From: Hemerocallis citrina | Lineage: Eukaryota; Streptophyta; Magnoliopsida; Asparagales; Asphodelaceae | Assembly: GCA_017893485.1 (NCBI GenBank) | Contig: CM030360.1 | Coordinates: forward strand, 2,634,501 to 2,698,500 | Length of the DNA: 64,000 nt | Direction: 5' to 3' | Made by a program: the position numbers and the translations under genes | Shown here: one piece after another, positions 53,135-64,000 of the stretch | Numbering within the stretch: position 1 is the stretch's first letter | Layout of the letters: every line of letters starts with the position of its first letter | Notes under the pieces: generated by a model | What the model saw: only the letters and a program-made list of their open reading frames with translations | Told to the model about the DNA's origin: nothing | Databases searched by the model: none

Positions 53135-54172
53135 CTTTGACATATACACATTTATCACATTCATTGATCTTGAAACCATTAGTCATCATGACATTGTCAA
53201 ATTTCTCATGCCATTATTTTGGTGCTTGTTTTAAGCCATATAATGACTTCACCAGTTTACAAAATTTCTTTTCTTGTCCTGGAGATGAAAAATCCTCAGG
53301 TTGCTTCATATAGATTTCTTCATCTAAATCTCCATTAAGAAAGATTGTTTTCACATCTATTTGATGTACTTCAAGATTGCGCAAGGCTGCTATTGCAAGT
53401 ACCATCCTAATGGAGTTTGTTCTCGTCACAGGAGAATACCTATCGAAGTAGTCCAGACCTTCTTTTTGTCTATAACCTCTTATTACAAGTCTTGCCTTGT
53501 ATTTATCAATTGGTCCATCAGGTTTCATTTTTCTCTTGAAGATCCACTGGGAACCTAAAGGTTTACTACCTGGTGGAAGATCCACTAGTTCCCAAGTATG
53601 ATTTTACAAGATAAAATCAATTTTGCTTTTGATGGCTTCTTTCCATAGAGGACCGTCACTAGAGTTCACCGCTTTCTTGAAGGTTTGGGGTTCACTTTCA
53701 AGCATAAAAGTCAAAAAATCCGGACCAAAATATTTTTCCGTTCTTGTTTTTTTACTGCGTCGAACTTGGTTATTCCTTAGACTTACATGGAAATACATCT
53801 TCAAATAACGATGCATTTCTGGACTCCATTATCGTGTTCTTTGGTATCTCAGAGATATCAGATTTGTACACCAAGAACCGATAAGCACTATTATTATGTG
53901 CATAGCCGATGAAATTGCAATCAACCATTTTTTGTCCTGTTTTCACATTCTTGAGTGGAGGTACTGCCACCTTGGCAAGACATCCCCACATTCGCAAGTA
54001 ATTGTAGGATGACTTTCTTCCTCTCCATAATTCATGTGGAGTTTTCTCTTCTTTCTTTTTTGGGTACCTTATTTAAAAGGTAGTTAGCTGAATGTATAAC
54101 TTCTCTCCACAAGTTTGGTGGCAAACTAGAACTTATTAAAATTGCGTTCATCATTTCTTTCAATGTACGATT
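53135..54172 (-). pseudogene. Copia-2 integrase end and RT first half
   Basis: From 54172 on the minus strand: NRTLKEMMNAILISSSLPPN, LWREVIHSANYLLNKVP (integrase C-part), MRMWGCLAKVAVPPLKNVKT and NFIGYAHNNSAYRFLV, then RT with GPLWKEAIKSKID, LPPGSKPLGSQWIFKRKMKP, YKARLVIRGYRQKEGLDYFD, SPVTRTNSIRMVLAIAALRN and HQIDVKTIFLNGDLDEEIYM. Several frame changes and stops show decay. It continues at 33521. Confidence 0.8.
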
Positions 54173-54177
54173 CTTCC

Positions 54178-57100
54178 CGTCACGCTCTGCTTCCCAAAAA
54201 TACGGAATACGAGCACATGACATTGGCCCAGTGAATGACCAACGTCACCCATAATCTGTTTAATCGATAAACTCAACAATATAATCAATACAGAACAAAT
54301 GTGCAGGCAATAATAATAATCTCATGTACAATAATACTTGGAATGAATCAATAAAAATATCCAAATACAATAATAATAATCTAGCGTCTGAAAATAATAA
54401 TAAAATCCAGGACATAAGCCCAAAACAATAATAATCCAATCCAAAATAATAACAAGTTTCAATACATTAAGTTTATTAAAGCAATAAGCAATTTAAAAGC
54501 AGTAGTCTTCAGAATGTCTGTTCTCCAATTCCAGCAGGCAATTCTCCTTCATTACATGTATACACTTCATCTAAAAAGAGGAGAAAAAATATCCTTAGAG
54601 CAAGTCATGGATAGCAAGTAAAGAAAGCAGTGAACAATGGAATAACGGTATAATAATGAATCAATGGATCAATAGGAAACAATAACATAGCACGATGATA
54701 ATAGTCAATAACATGGTAATCAATGCAATGGTGTAACAATGATTCAATATTCGGTAACAGTAATCAACGGTTAATATCAATATCACTTAAACAATATTGG
54801 ATACAAATAGGAATAATGATGAACAATATGCAATGTCGGTGATGTGTAATACCCTGAATTTTAATAAATGTGAAATTGTAGATTTTACGTATTATGCACG
54901 TGCAAAACTTTGTATAAATATTCTCTTATGAAATGATTTTCTATAACATGAACAAATAATTATTTTCTCTCTTTTCTTCTTTTATTCTTTAAGCCCATTT
55001 TTTTCTTTTAAAGAGCCTAAAATTTATTTTGTTTAAAACTAAGCCCAACTTAATAAAATAAGTATTTCTTTTCTAAAAGCCCACTATTTTTAAAAGCCCA
55101 TGAATTAACTATTTTTTAATTAACTTGTCATGTAGACACATATTTTTGTAGACAATTAATTAATTTTTATGTACAACTTTAATTAGGGGGACACTAGTCG
55201 GGACACGTGTTTGCACGTGTGTGTGCGTTGCACACTTTATCCTAGGCCGGATAGTAGGAGTGAGAGAGTGGGGGGTGTGGACTAGTGGAGAGGTGGTTTT
55301 TGTGTCGTGGGTGGTTGCTACAACTTCCCATCTTATCCTAGCCATTCATCTACAACCATCTAGTGTAATCCTAGCCCTCCAATCTATCCTAAAACTAGTA
55401 TAAATATCCCCTACCTACATGCATACAACACAAAGAAAAATAATTGAAAGAAAGAAACTATATGAGAGTAAAAGATTAAGAGAGAGTAAAAGATTGAGTG
55501 CATTAGTGTATTGTGTGTGCTCCCTACCATTGGAGATCGGCTACTTCACACCCACGGCAAGGAGGCAAGCTCGGTTTCACCTAGTGCAAGGAGAGGATCA
55601 TTGTGGTGGCTCATTCTAGGAGGAGAAGGACCAATCATGTTCAAGAAGATCGTAGGAGCTTTATAGAATTTTCTTCAAATAGGTGGGTGGTTCCCTACAC
55701 TTCTAATATTAGGTATCATGCTAGGAAAGTGTTGATACATATGCATGACAAAAGAACTAATAAGATAATCACCTATTGACTCGAAAAAGGATTTGCTAAA
55801 TGAATGAATAAATGCTTGATGAATTGTGTGCTATTGGTTATGAATTGTGTTTGATGTAATTAAAATTCACTTTTGCCTTGAAGTTGTAGAATCAGAACCA
55901 TGTAATTGTAGAAAAAGGTTCATGTGTTGATTAGTGAATGAATTATTGAATTTTTGCGCTTATTGAACTCTTGTATTATTTTTGCTCAAAAATACAATTT
56001 GAATTATAAACTTTAAGAAGAGAGAGGGAAAAACAGGAATTTACGCTCTTAATAAAAACCTAATGCAAGAGATTTTGAGTAGAGAATTTGTTAAAGTGAT
56101 TCTTTGCGACTTGTAAACATAGAACATCAATTAGAGTGAAAATATTTTTTTAATGTCAAAAAATTATTTTAAAATCATTGATTTATTAAATGTATGTAAA
56201 TTCAGTATTCTGGAAATTTTTAGAAGTTTTTGTAAAGAAGGAACTAAGTTATGATCGTTTGAAAATAGAATATTTTCGAATAAACAGAGACTCAACTTAA
56301 ACTTAATTCGAACCAATCCTATATCAGTTAAATCCTATGGGCATACTAGTTATAAGGGGGCTTTAGTGTGTTACTGTAGCACTGCGTGTGCGTGGGTTTG
56401 AGTCTCGGCAAGGGGCTTTTATTTCCAAAAATTCGATTTTTCTCCACTGCCGAGAATTGGACTCAAAACCCACCCACTTCCCCTTCATGACAGTTTGGCG
56501 CATTTTCCCTTTTGGCTAGCACGTGGGGCCTTTAGGGTCTCGGTGACTGTGTGCTGTGTGTGGGTGTGTGCGGTTCGAATCTGGCTGTGGCCAAAAATTT
56601 TTGGGAAAAAATGTTTTTTTTATATTTATTTATATTTTCCTTTGACTATTGTGATTCTTACCAAACAAAAATATATAAAAGGAAAAGGGAGAAAATATTA
56701 GAAAATCCTTGAGCTTATAAACTTCAAAAAATATTATTTTGGAATTATGGACCTTTAAAAAGTGAAATACAATTTTTTGTGTGTGAAGAGTTCACTTTAG
56801 TTTTGATCTTTTGAGTTTCTAAATAAAGAAAGTGAAAATTCTTGAGTATAGAAATGATTGCAAAGAAATGAATTGAGACTTTTTAGAATCGAATAAAACT
56901 CTTCTTTTGAATGTGCAAATTGTGCATAGAAATGAGTTAGAAAGAGAATGTGATGAAATGTGAAATTTTGTGGACATGTTTCAATGAATGTGAAAATGAG
57001 AACTTATACTAGAACTTGGCTAAGACTCTACATCGACAAGAACGAAAAGTAGTGAAAAGAGAATTTAGGATATTTGGACCAAGTTTGGGTCATTGTTAAT

Positions 57101-60100
57101 AATTGATGTCGAAAAGACCGATGTAGGAGTAGTGCTATATTCTGGAATATTGACCTCTAATTATACATACGGATGAGATACATAGTAAAGATGTGATGAA
57201 CGTAAGAGACAAACATGAATATGAGGGCCATTGGATTGGCGGCGTAAGAGTATCCACATGATGTCCCATGATGCGTCATGATTAGGGCGTGGATACTATT
57301 CCAGAGTACAGTCCCGGTGGCGACGCTTATGGGGTGATCTAATGAATGCGGGTGGTGTCACGTTTATGGTAGGAGGTGAATTACTACAGGATGCCTGCAT
57401 GATGAGTCATGTGTCAGTGCATTGGGATCTCTCCAGGGCGCCTAGACGTGAGTTCGTAGTTCATAGAATGCCTAAGATACTTACCGTAGTTACAGTAATA
57501 GATTAAGTCATGGCAAGGGATTGAACCATACAAGATGAAGAATGATTAAGGGCTTGCCCTACCTATGTAGTATGGGCTGCATAGACTCTGAACAAGTACG
57601 CATTAGTGTCATATAATGTAAACAACTGCATTAAGGACTAAGTGCACATCACAACACGACATCAATAGGATAGTCACTTGTAGTTTTACTTGTAATCAAG
57701 TTTGTGGTTGTTTGAGTATGGAAAATCGTTATACTATTTCCGGCATAGAGAGAATGGCCGTGTATAATATTTCGTCAGTAAATGAACTGACTCGCCCACA
57801 GTTTCATATGCAGGAAAAGAGGTTGACAGATTGAAGTATACATGCTGCTCCAAGATTGATTTAAATATGTATATTTTCATGTAAAGACTATAAATTGCTT
57901 CCGCTGTATAAATGTAAATGTGTAATGTAACTCTGATGTAATAAATGTATTTATTTCCTTGTAAAATTGTACGAAAGAAGTGTAAAGATCCTGTGGAACT
58001 TCGAATTCAGTTGTATTTTGGAATTCGGGGTGTTATATGATGTGTCAATCCATATATCTATTATGCATTTCAATCCTAACTAATGCATGTACTACTGCAT
58101 CCCATACTACAGGTTCGATGCATATAATCAATTTCGTTTTAGAATCAAGTGGTGCACTCGGTAGATCATGTACTTGGCAACGGTAACGTTAAACACTATT
58201 TACCTTTCGGTGTATGATACGGTCATCGGTAACGATACGATACATGATAGATTGGGTTACTACCATAACCACAATCACACGATAAAACGGTAGCCGGAAC
58301 GATTGTTAGGAAAACACAAGTCTCTTCTCCAAGTACAGTCACTACTTTGTTCACTACTTAAATCACCCTTTAAACCCCGTCTTATTAATTATTTATCAAT
58401 GCAACAATACAATATGCAATTAATGGACAATTCGGTGAACGATAGTATCAATAGGAAAACAATAGGTTGATAACATGGAATATGACAATTAAAATGGTGA
58501 GAATAACTCATTAGGAACATGCAATGTAATATACATTCATTAATTCATGCAATAGTACAACATAAAAATTATTAATTCATTAAAAAGAGGAATCTAAAAT
58601 TCTGGACAGCAAGCGCAATCTGTACAAAAATACAATTTTCTACTGACTCAGAAATCAAAAGTTGAATCCGTCAGAAAATCTAGAAACTAGACTTCCATAC
58701 GGTTCCAACGCATATTTAAAGTTTAAATTCCGACAAAAGTAGTTAGGTTAAACACATGGTTCTTTACAAGTTTTATGTTCAAGCAGAATTTCGACATCTT
58801 GTTGTTTTAATTTTTGAATCAGCAAAAACTCAACATTAAATTCATGAAAAAATATTTTCTGGACTCCTAAACATGTTAAGAAACAATCTGAAAATTTTTA
58901 GATTAAAATTTTATCATTTGATCAGCATTTTTACTGTTTAAACATGAAGGGTACGAGAATCTGAAAATCTGAAAGTAAAAAAACACAGCTGTAGTAAAAA
59001 GGGCATAACTTTTGCTACAAAACTCAGAATTCAAAAATTCAAGATGATCTGGAAACTAGAAAGATAGGGCTATAATTCATATTCAGAAAGTATTTCATTA
59101 TAAGGTCGTTTACTGGTTCGAAAGCAGCGGTCAATATTCAGGTCAGCAAGCATATACAGGATTTTGAGTAATTTTTCTTGAAAATAAATTAATTAAACAA
59201 TATGGGTATCGGTTCTTTAGTCGATAAATTGTATAATCAGCATGATGGGTGTCAAAACATGATAAATAAAACTAGAACACGCTCATACATCAATTTATCA
59301 TCAATCAATCATCAATCAATCAAACAACATACAACCTATCAATTGTCTCTACAATAGTTTATTTGTGTGACGATTATATGAACAACCCTATTGTCAATTC
59401 TATATGCACTCATGAAAGATCCAAACTTTAGAGTCAAAAGTGGCACGATGTCAAGAATATTGGGGTTAGCTCGTGCAAACCTTCAATAGACCCAACAAAT
59501 AGATGAACAATGGATAATATGATAACAAAGAGATCTACATGTAAGAATTTTAATAACACTTGAATTTGATACAATTAATAATTCAAAATGATGGTGACTT
59601 GCCTGTTAGACGGTGAAAACGAATACCAAGAATAACGGGATAAGGATCTCGAAGCAACGAACCCACGAACTAGCAAATCCACAAAATAGCACTTACAAAC
59701 TACGTGCAAAAGAACCTAAAGCAACACAGCGACCAAGAGACTGCATCAACCACAGCCATCGGGAGAAAGGCAAGGGGGTTGCCGACGACGCAGGTGGCGG
59801 CGTGACGGCGGAGGCACGAGGCAGGGTGACGGCGCCGGCGGCATCGCCGATCAAAATAGAGAGGGAAAGAGGGGGTTATGGGTTCTAGCATCAATGTCGA
59901 GTAAGGCAGAAGAGGATGAGGTGCAGGGGGTGTGCAGGGAGTGGTCTGGGTGTCGACGGGGTGATAGGCGATGGGAGGCAGCGACGGGGTGGCCGGGGAA
60001 GATGCCGGAAGTGGGTTTGGGGGTTTTTGGCAGAAAGACTCCAACCAGGAGAGAGAGGACGGGAGGAGAGAGAATAGGAGAGAGATTAGATGGCTAGGGT

Positions 60101-60785
60101 TTCGATTTGTGTGCAAATATTAGGGTTTGCATTAGTATTGTATTTATAGGGTACAATTAGGGTACTAGGTTAAAGGTTTAGGATCCAATAAGAGCGGTTT
60201 TGGGTTAAGAACAACTGAAATTGAGTTTTAGGGTTCAATTAAGAAATAGATCTAAATCAATAGGGTTCAAATAAAAATACCAACGATAAATAAGAGGACA
60301 ATAGGATCGACAATAAAAGCTCAATCAAAAGAACAAAGAACTTCATAAACGAAAATTGAAATTCAAATAAATAAATACATAATACAAATGAAAACAATAT
60401 AAGTTGGCTTGAAATTAAATTAGAATTCACCACGAAAATCAGATTAAGTACGAAAACAAAACAATTCGTTAAATGTACTTTAATTAAATAATCAAGAAAT
60501 AACAATTAATAGTTCTAATTATAAAAATAATAAAATCATACTATAAAATAATTATTCGGGTTTAACAATTTATTAAAATGACCCAATAAATATATATATA
60601 TAATTTGGACTCAATAAGATCTAGAAAATAAGATCAAAACACATCGTTATTCTATATGAATAAATTTTCGATTAGAAAAAAACTTTAATATAAAATCAAA
60701 AACGATTTTTAACAAATAATGAATTTATAATATCGAAATACAAAAAATATTCAGAAAATACGTATTTACGGGAATGGGGTTTACA
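54178..60785 (-). mobile_element. Solo LTR (LTR-d), Tekay-like, inside copia-2, split by LTR-e
   Basis: Flanked by CTTCC at 54173-54177 and 60786-60790, exactly where the copia integrase frame (..GVAER then K.NRTLKEM) is broken. On the minus strand it begins TGTAAACCCCATTCCCG and ends GAGCGTGACG, so the last dinucleotide is CG instead of CA. Net length without LTR-e is about 3.4 kb. GCATCCCATACTACAGGTTCG near 58090 matches the shared LTR block. No gag or pol. Confidence 0.75.
54845..58037 (+). mobile_element. Solo LTR (LTR-e), Tekay-type, nested in LTR-d
   Basis: Starts TGTAATACCCTGAATTTT and ends GGAATTCGGGGTGTTATA, near-complementary termini typical of these LTRs, with a perfect TGATG duplication (54840-54844, 58038-58042). 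3,193 bp. CACGTGCAAAAC lies about 55 bases in. The block CCTATGTAGTATGGGCTGCATAGAC near 57560 is shared with LTR-a. No gene inside. Confidence 0.9.
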
Positions 60786-60790
60786 CTTCC

Positions 60791-61287
60791 TTTCAGCAAC
60801 ACCGTTGGACTGAGGAGAATAAGGCGATGTAATTTCATGTATAATCTCATGCTTAGCATAAGTGTCAGCAAATGACAATTCATACTCTCCACCACGGTCG
60901 CTTCTTAGCGCCTTAATTTTCTTGTTGAGTTGGTTCTCAACTTCATTTTTATAGAGAACAAATTTCTCTATAGCTTCATCCTTGCTTTTAAGAAAATATA
61001 CATAACAGTATTTTTTGCTATCATCAATGAAGGTAATAAAATATTTATTACCACATCTTGTTTGTATCATTTTCAAATCACAAATATCAGTGTGAATTAG
61101 ATCAAGATGTTGAGTGTTTCTTTCAATACTTTTAAAAGATGATCTTGTCAGTTTTGCCTCAACAGAAGTTTCACACTTGTGTTTGGAATCAATTTGGAAT
61201 GTTTGTATATGGTTCAAGTTAATTAATCCACGCAAAGTATCAATTAACATGTCCTAACCTGCCATGTCATAAACTGGAAGACTCAAG
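60791..61287 (-). pseudogene. Copia-2 pre-integrase and integrase core
   Basis: From 61287: AYMLESSSL, a stop in place of Trp, HGRLGHVN (pre-integrase HHCC region), then GLINLNHIQTFQIDSKHKCE, HLDLIHTDICDLKMIQTRCG (first catalytic Asp), KYFITFIDDSKKYCYVYFLK, IKALRSDRGGEYELSFADTY (second Asp) and SPYSPQSNGVAER (catalytic Glu). The frame is otherwise open. It continues at 54172 after LTR-d. Confidence 0.85.
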
Positions 61288-63593
61288 CATATAAGTCGGA
61301 GGAGGAGCATTCTACGCACTTGACAGCGGTGTTACAGAAATTGCATGAGCATAGCTTGTATGCCAAGTTGTCGAAGTGTGAATTTTGGAAGTCTGAGGTA
61401 GCTTTCCTTGGTCATATTCTTTCTAAGGAGGGAGTAGCTACTGATCCTCAGAAAGTTGAAGCAGTGAAGGATTGGCCCAGGCCAACATCCGTGAAGGAAG
61501 TCAGAAGTTTCTTGGGTTTAGCTGGTTACTACAGGAGATTCATCCAGGGTTATTCTCAGATTGCAGTTCCTTTGACAGGTTTGACCCGGAAGAATGTGGC
61601 ATTTGTGTGGACTGATAAGTGTGAGGAGAGTTTCCTTGAGTTAAAGGAAAGGTTGACTACTGCACCTATCTTAGCTTTGCCGCAAGCTGGGAAGGATTAT
61701 GATATCTACAGTGATGCATCTCTCAGAGGTTTAGGTTGTGTCTTGATGCAAGAAGACAGGGTTATTGCTTATGGTTCGAGGCAATTGCGTCCACATGAGA
61801 AGAATTATCCGACGCATGATTTGGAGCTAGCCGCTATCATTTATGCCTTGAAGCAGTGAAGGCATTATGTTTATGGTGAGAAGGTTAATATGTACACTGA
61901 CCACAAGAGCCTGAAGTACATTTATCAGCAGAAGGATCTTAATCTTCGGCAGAGAAGGTGGTTGGAAGTATTGGAAGACATTCGTCACGAGATCAAGTAT
62001 CATCCGGGCAAAGCGAATGTGGTGGCTGATGGACTTAGCAGGAAGAGTAGTTTATCAAGTTTGATCACTACTCGAAGAGAGTTGGCAGCAGAGATCGATC
62101 AGGCAGGTATCGAGGTGGTGCTGCAAGGTTTAGGGGCATCTTTGGCTCAGTTGAGGCTGCAGCCGTCCTTGAGAGAGAGGATTATGGAAGGTCAGAGATC
62201 AGATTCAGAGATTCAGAAGATGTTGCGACAGGTTTCAGAAGGCAAGCTATCAGAGTTTCGTGTCCAAGATGGAATTCTTTGGTTGGGTGAGAGGTTGTGT
62301 GTTCCAGATAATGCAGATTTGAGAGATAGTATCTTACAGGAAGCACACAGTACATTGTTGTCAGTTCATCCTGGAGGCACGAAGATGTACAGGGACATCA
62401 AACAGCATTTTTGGTGGTCTGGTATGAAGAGGGATGTAGCAGATTTCGTGGCAAGTTGTCTGACTTGTCAGCAGATCAAAGCAGAAAATCAGAGACCTGG
62501 AGGTTTGTTACAGCCATTACCCATTCCGGAGTGGAAGTGGGAGAATATCAGTATGGATTTCATCACGGGTTTGCCGAGGAGTTCGAAGGGCAATGACTCG
62601 ATTTGGGTTATTGTGGACCGTTTGACTAAGTCGGCTCACTTTCTAGCCATAAAGATTACTTGGTCGATGGAGAAATTGGCAGAGTTGTACATTGGTGAAA
62701 TTGTGAGACTTCATGGAGTTCCTGTGTCGATTGTATCCGACAGAGATGCAAGGTTTACTTCAAGGTTTTGGAAGAGCCTACAAGCAGCTCTAGGCACCAG
62801 AACTGATTTCAGTACTGCTTTTCATCCACAGACCGATGATCAGACTGAGAGGGTGAATCGAGTGCTGGAAGATATGTTGAGGGCTTGTGTTATGAATTTT
62901 GGTGGTAGTTGGGAGAGATACTTGGCATTGGTTGAGTTTGCTTATAACAACAGTTACCATGCGAGTATTGGGATGACACCGTATGAGGCTTTGTACGGGA
63001 GGAGGTGTAGGACACCTGTTTGTTGGTATGAGGTTGGCGAGAGGCAGATGTATGGTCCTGAGATCGTATAGCAGACATCCGAGAAGATTGAGCTGATTCG
63101 CAAGAGGTTGGTCGAGGCTCAGAGTCGGCAGAAGAGTTATGCTGATACTCGACGAAGAGACTTGGAGTTTGAGGTTGGGGATGCAGTTTTTCTCAAGGTT
63201 TCTCCGACCAAAGGAGTGATCAGGTTTGGTAAGGGAGGCAAGTTGGCGCCAAGGTATATTGGTCCATACAGGATCATGGAGCAGATTGGCAAGACCGCTT
63301 ATAGATTGAAGCTTCCAGAGGAGTTGGCACAAGTGCATGATGTATTCCACGTGTCATTGTTGAGAAAGTATGTGCCAGATCAGAATCATCAGTTGGTAGA
63401 GATTCCTGAAGGATTACAGGTGAACTTGAGTTATAAGGAACAGCCTGTTGAGATTGTTGACCGTAGAGAGAAAGTTCTCAGGCGCAAGGTGATACCTATG
63501 GTCAAGGTGCTGTGGAGGAATCAGCAGTTCGAGGAGGCTACTTGGGAGCCTGAAGATCGCATGCAGAAGGATTTTCCTGAGCTTTTTGTATGA
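61288..63593 (+). pseudogene. 5'-deleted Tekay-like chromovirus pol: RT end, RNase H, integrase, chromodomain
   Basis: Begins inside RT (YKSEEEHSTHL, then LYAKLSKCEFWKSEVAFLGH, VRSFLGLAGYYRRFIQGYSQ). RNase H has YSDASLRGLGCVLMQ and TDHKSLKYIYQQKDLNLRQR. Integrase has a zinc finger ending CLTCQQIK, catalytic D in MDFITGLP, D in VSDRDARFTS and E in DDQTERVNR. The C-terminus carries FGKGGKLAPRYIGPYRI and a chromodomain-like VEIVDRREKVLRRKVIPMVK..VLWRNQQFEEATWEPE. Two in-frame nonsense codons, TGA at 61857-61859 (where Trp is usual) and TAG at 63069-63071 (probably a Gln codon), inactivate it. Gag, protease and most of RT are missing. The chromodomain links the window's long LTRs to Tekay. Confidence 0.85.
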
Positions 63594-63777
63594 GTGTATT
63601 TCTGTTATGTGATTGTTATTCTTTGAATGATAGAACTTTGAGTTGAGTTGTATTTCTCTTATTTTGATTGAATTGTCATATGCAATTGTTTGAATTATGT
63701 TTCCATTTATGGGATGTTGACTTCTTCGATGATATGTTGTTTGGACTCATTAGTGGTAGTTCTGAGGACAGAACTCT

Positions 63778-63793
63778 TCTAAGGAGGGAGTAA
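63778..63793 (+). other. Polypurine tract of the Tekay-like element
   Basis: TCTAAGGAGGGAGTAA directly before the 3' LTR start. Confidence 0.7.
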
Positions 63794-64000
63794 TGTAGAA
63801 CCCCGTATTTTCAAATATTATTTTTATATTTGAAAATGAATTTAAATTTATTTTTGGAGATTTAATGAATATTTTCAGAAAAATTTATCTTTTGCATACG
63901 TGCAAAACACGTGCAAGTATTTTTGAGAAGTTTGAAAAATTAAGTTTTATTCATGGAAAATCATTATTTAACATTTGAGATTTATTCAGTATTTTTCCAG
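63794..64000 (+). repeat. Start of the Tekay-like 3' LTR, cut by window edge
   Basis: TGTAGAACCCCGTATTTTC start, then ACGTGCAAAACACGTGC about 105 bases in. It aligns with the start of LTR-a, including ATTTAATGAATATTTTCAGAAA. The rest is outside the window. Confidence 0.85.

Larger units (their letters stand above)
32753..61287 (-). mobile_element. Copia-2: Ty1/copia remnant split by Tat-2 and LTR-d
   Basis: Minus-strand copia pol in three pieces: pre-integrase and integrase core 61287-60791; integrase end and RT first half 54172-53135; RT second half and RNase H 33521-32753. The pieces join exactly at the target duplications of Tat-2 (AGTGT) and LTR-d (CTTCC). The RNase H breaks off after DSQSV at the left. 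At the right the element ends abruptly against chromovirus RT sequence at about 61287. Both LTRs are missing or unrecognisable. Confidence 0.8.

Noticed and set aside
59700..60116. Minus-strand Pro/Ser-rich frame of 138 codons
   Set aside because: Lies in the leader-like part of LTR-d; composition-driven, no recognisable domain.

Overview
The window is nuclear DNA of a flowering plant (probably a eudicot with a large, repeat-rich genome; I cannot name the family). Evidence: plant-type Ty3/gypsy Tat and chromovirus elements, Ty1/copia and L1-like LINE remnants, a FAR1-type MULE-derived pseudogene, a degenerate first exon of a PAF1/ELF7-like gene, and GT-AG introns. I see no intact single-copy host gene, apart from a possible gene start cut by the left edge. 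No rRNA, tRNA or CRISPR was recognised.

Layout. 1-229: start of an unknown minus-strand reading frame running off the edge. 986-4494: solo LTR (LTR-a). 4730-5426: broken PAF1-like first exon. 5948-24501: a 5'-truncated LINE (16-bp target duplication) containing a solo LTR (LTR-b, 6429-23849, duplication ACGCC), which contains a complete 13.3-kb Tat-lineage gypsy element (Tat-1, 8523-21848, duplication CATGC). 24518-29853: two more short LINE insertions and a decayed FAR1-like transposase gene. 29860-31520: 5' part of a decayed copia element (copia-1). 32753-61287: a minus-strand copia remnant (copia-2) split by two nested insertions. One is a second Tat element (Tat-2, 33527-53129, duplication AGTGT) that carries a solo LTR (LTR-c, 40489-45469, duplication GGCAC). 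The other is a solo LTR (LTR-d, 54178-60785) that carries another solo LTR (LTR-e, 54845-58037, duplication TGATG). 61288-64000: a 5'-deleted Tekay-like chromovirus (RT, RNase H, integrase, chromodomain) and the start of its 3' LTR.

How the genes work together. Both Tat elements have the same plan: LTR, PBS, gag-protease-RT-RNaseH-archaeal-type RNaseH-integrase in sense; then a tandem array of hairpin-bearing ~100-110-bp monomers; then, on the opposite strand and convergent with pol, a spliced gene set; then an AT-rich spacer and PPT. The antisense set has a three-exon gene with a gypsy-associated 'Transposase_28'-like domain plus coiled coil, then a second coiled-coil ORF, and in Tat-2 only a third. 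Intron positions, phases and GT-AG ends agree between the two diverged elements. This antisense cassette, its hairpin boundary array and a repeated AAAACG-N9-CGTTTT motif around it are the most interesting content. Each Tat element has one lesion in gag-pol (a nonsense codon in Tat-1, a homopolymer frameshift in Tat-2), but LTR pairs differ at only about 3-4 positions, so both insertions are recent.
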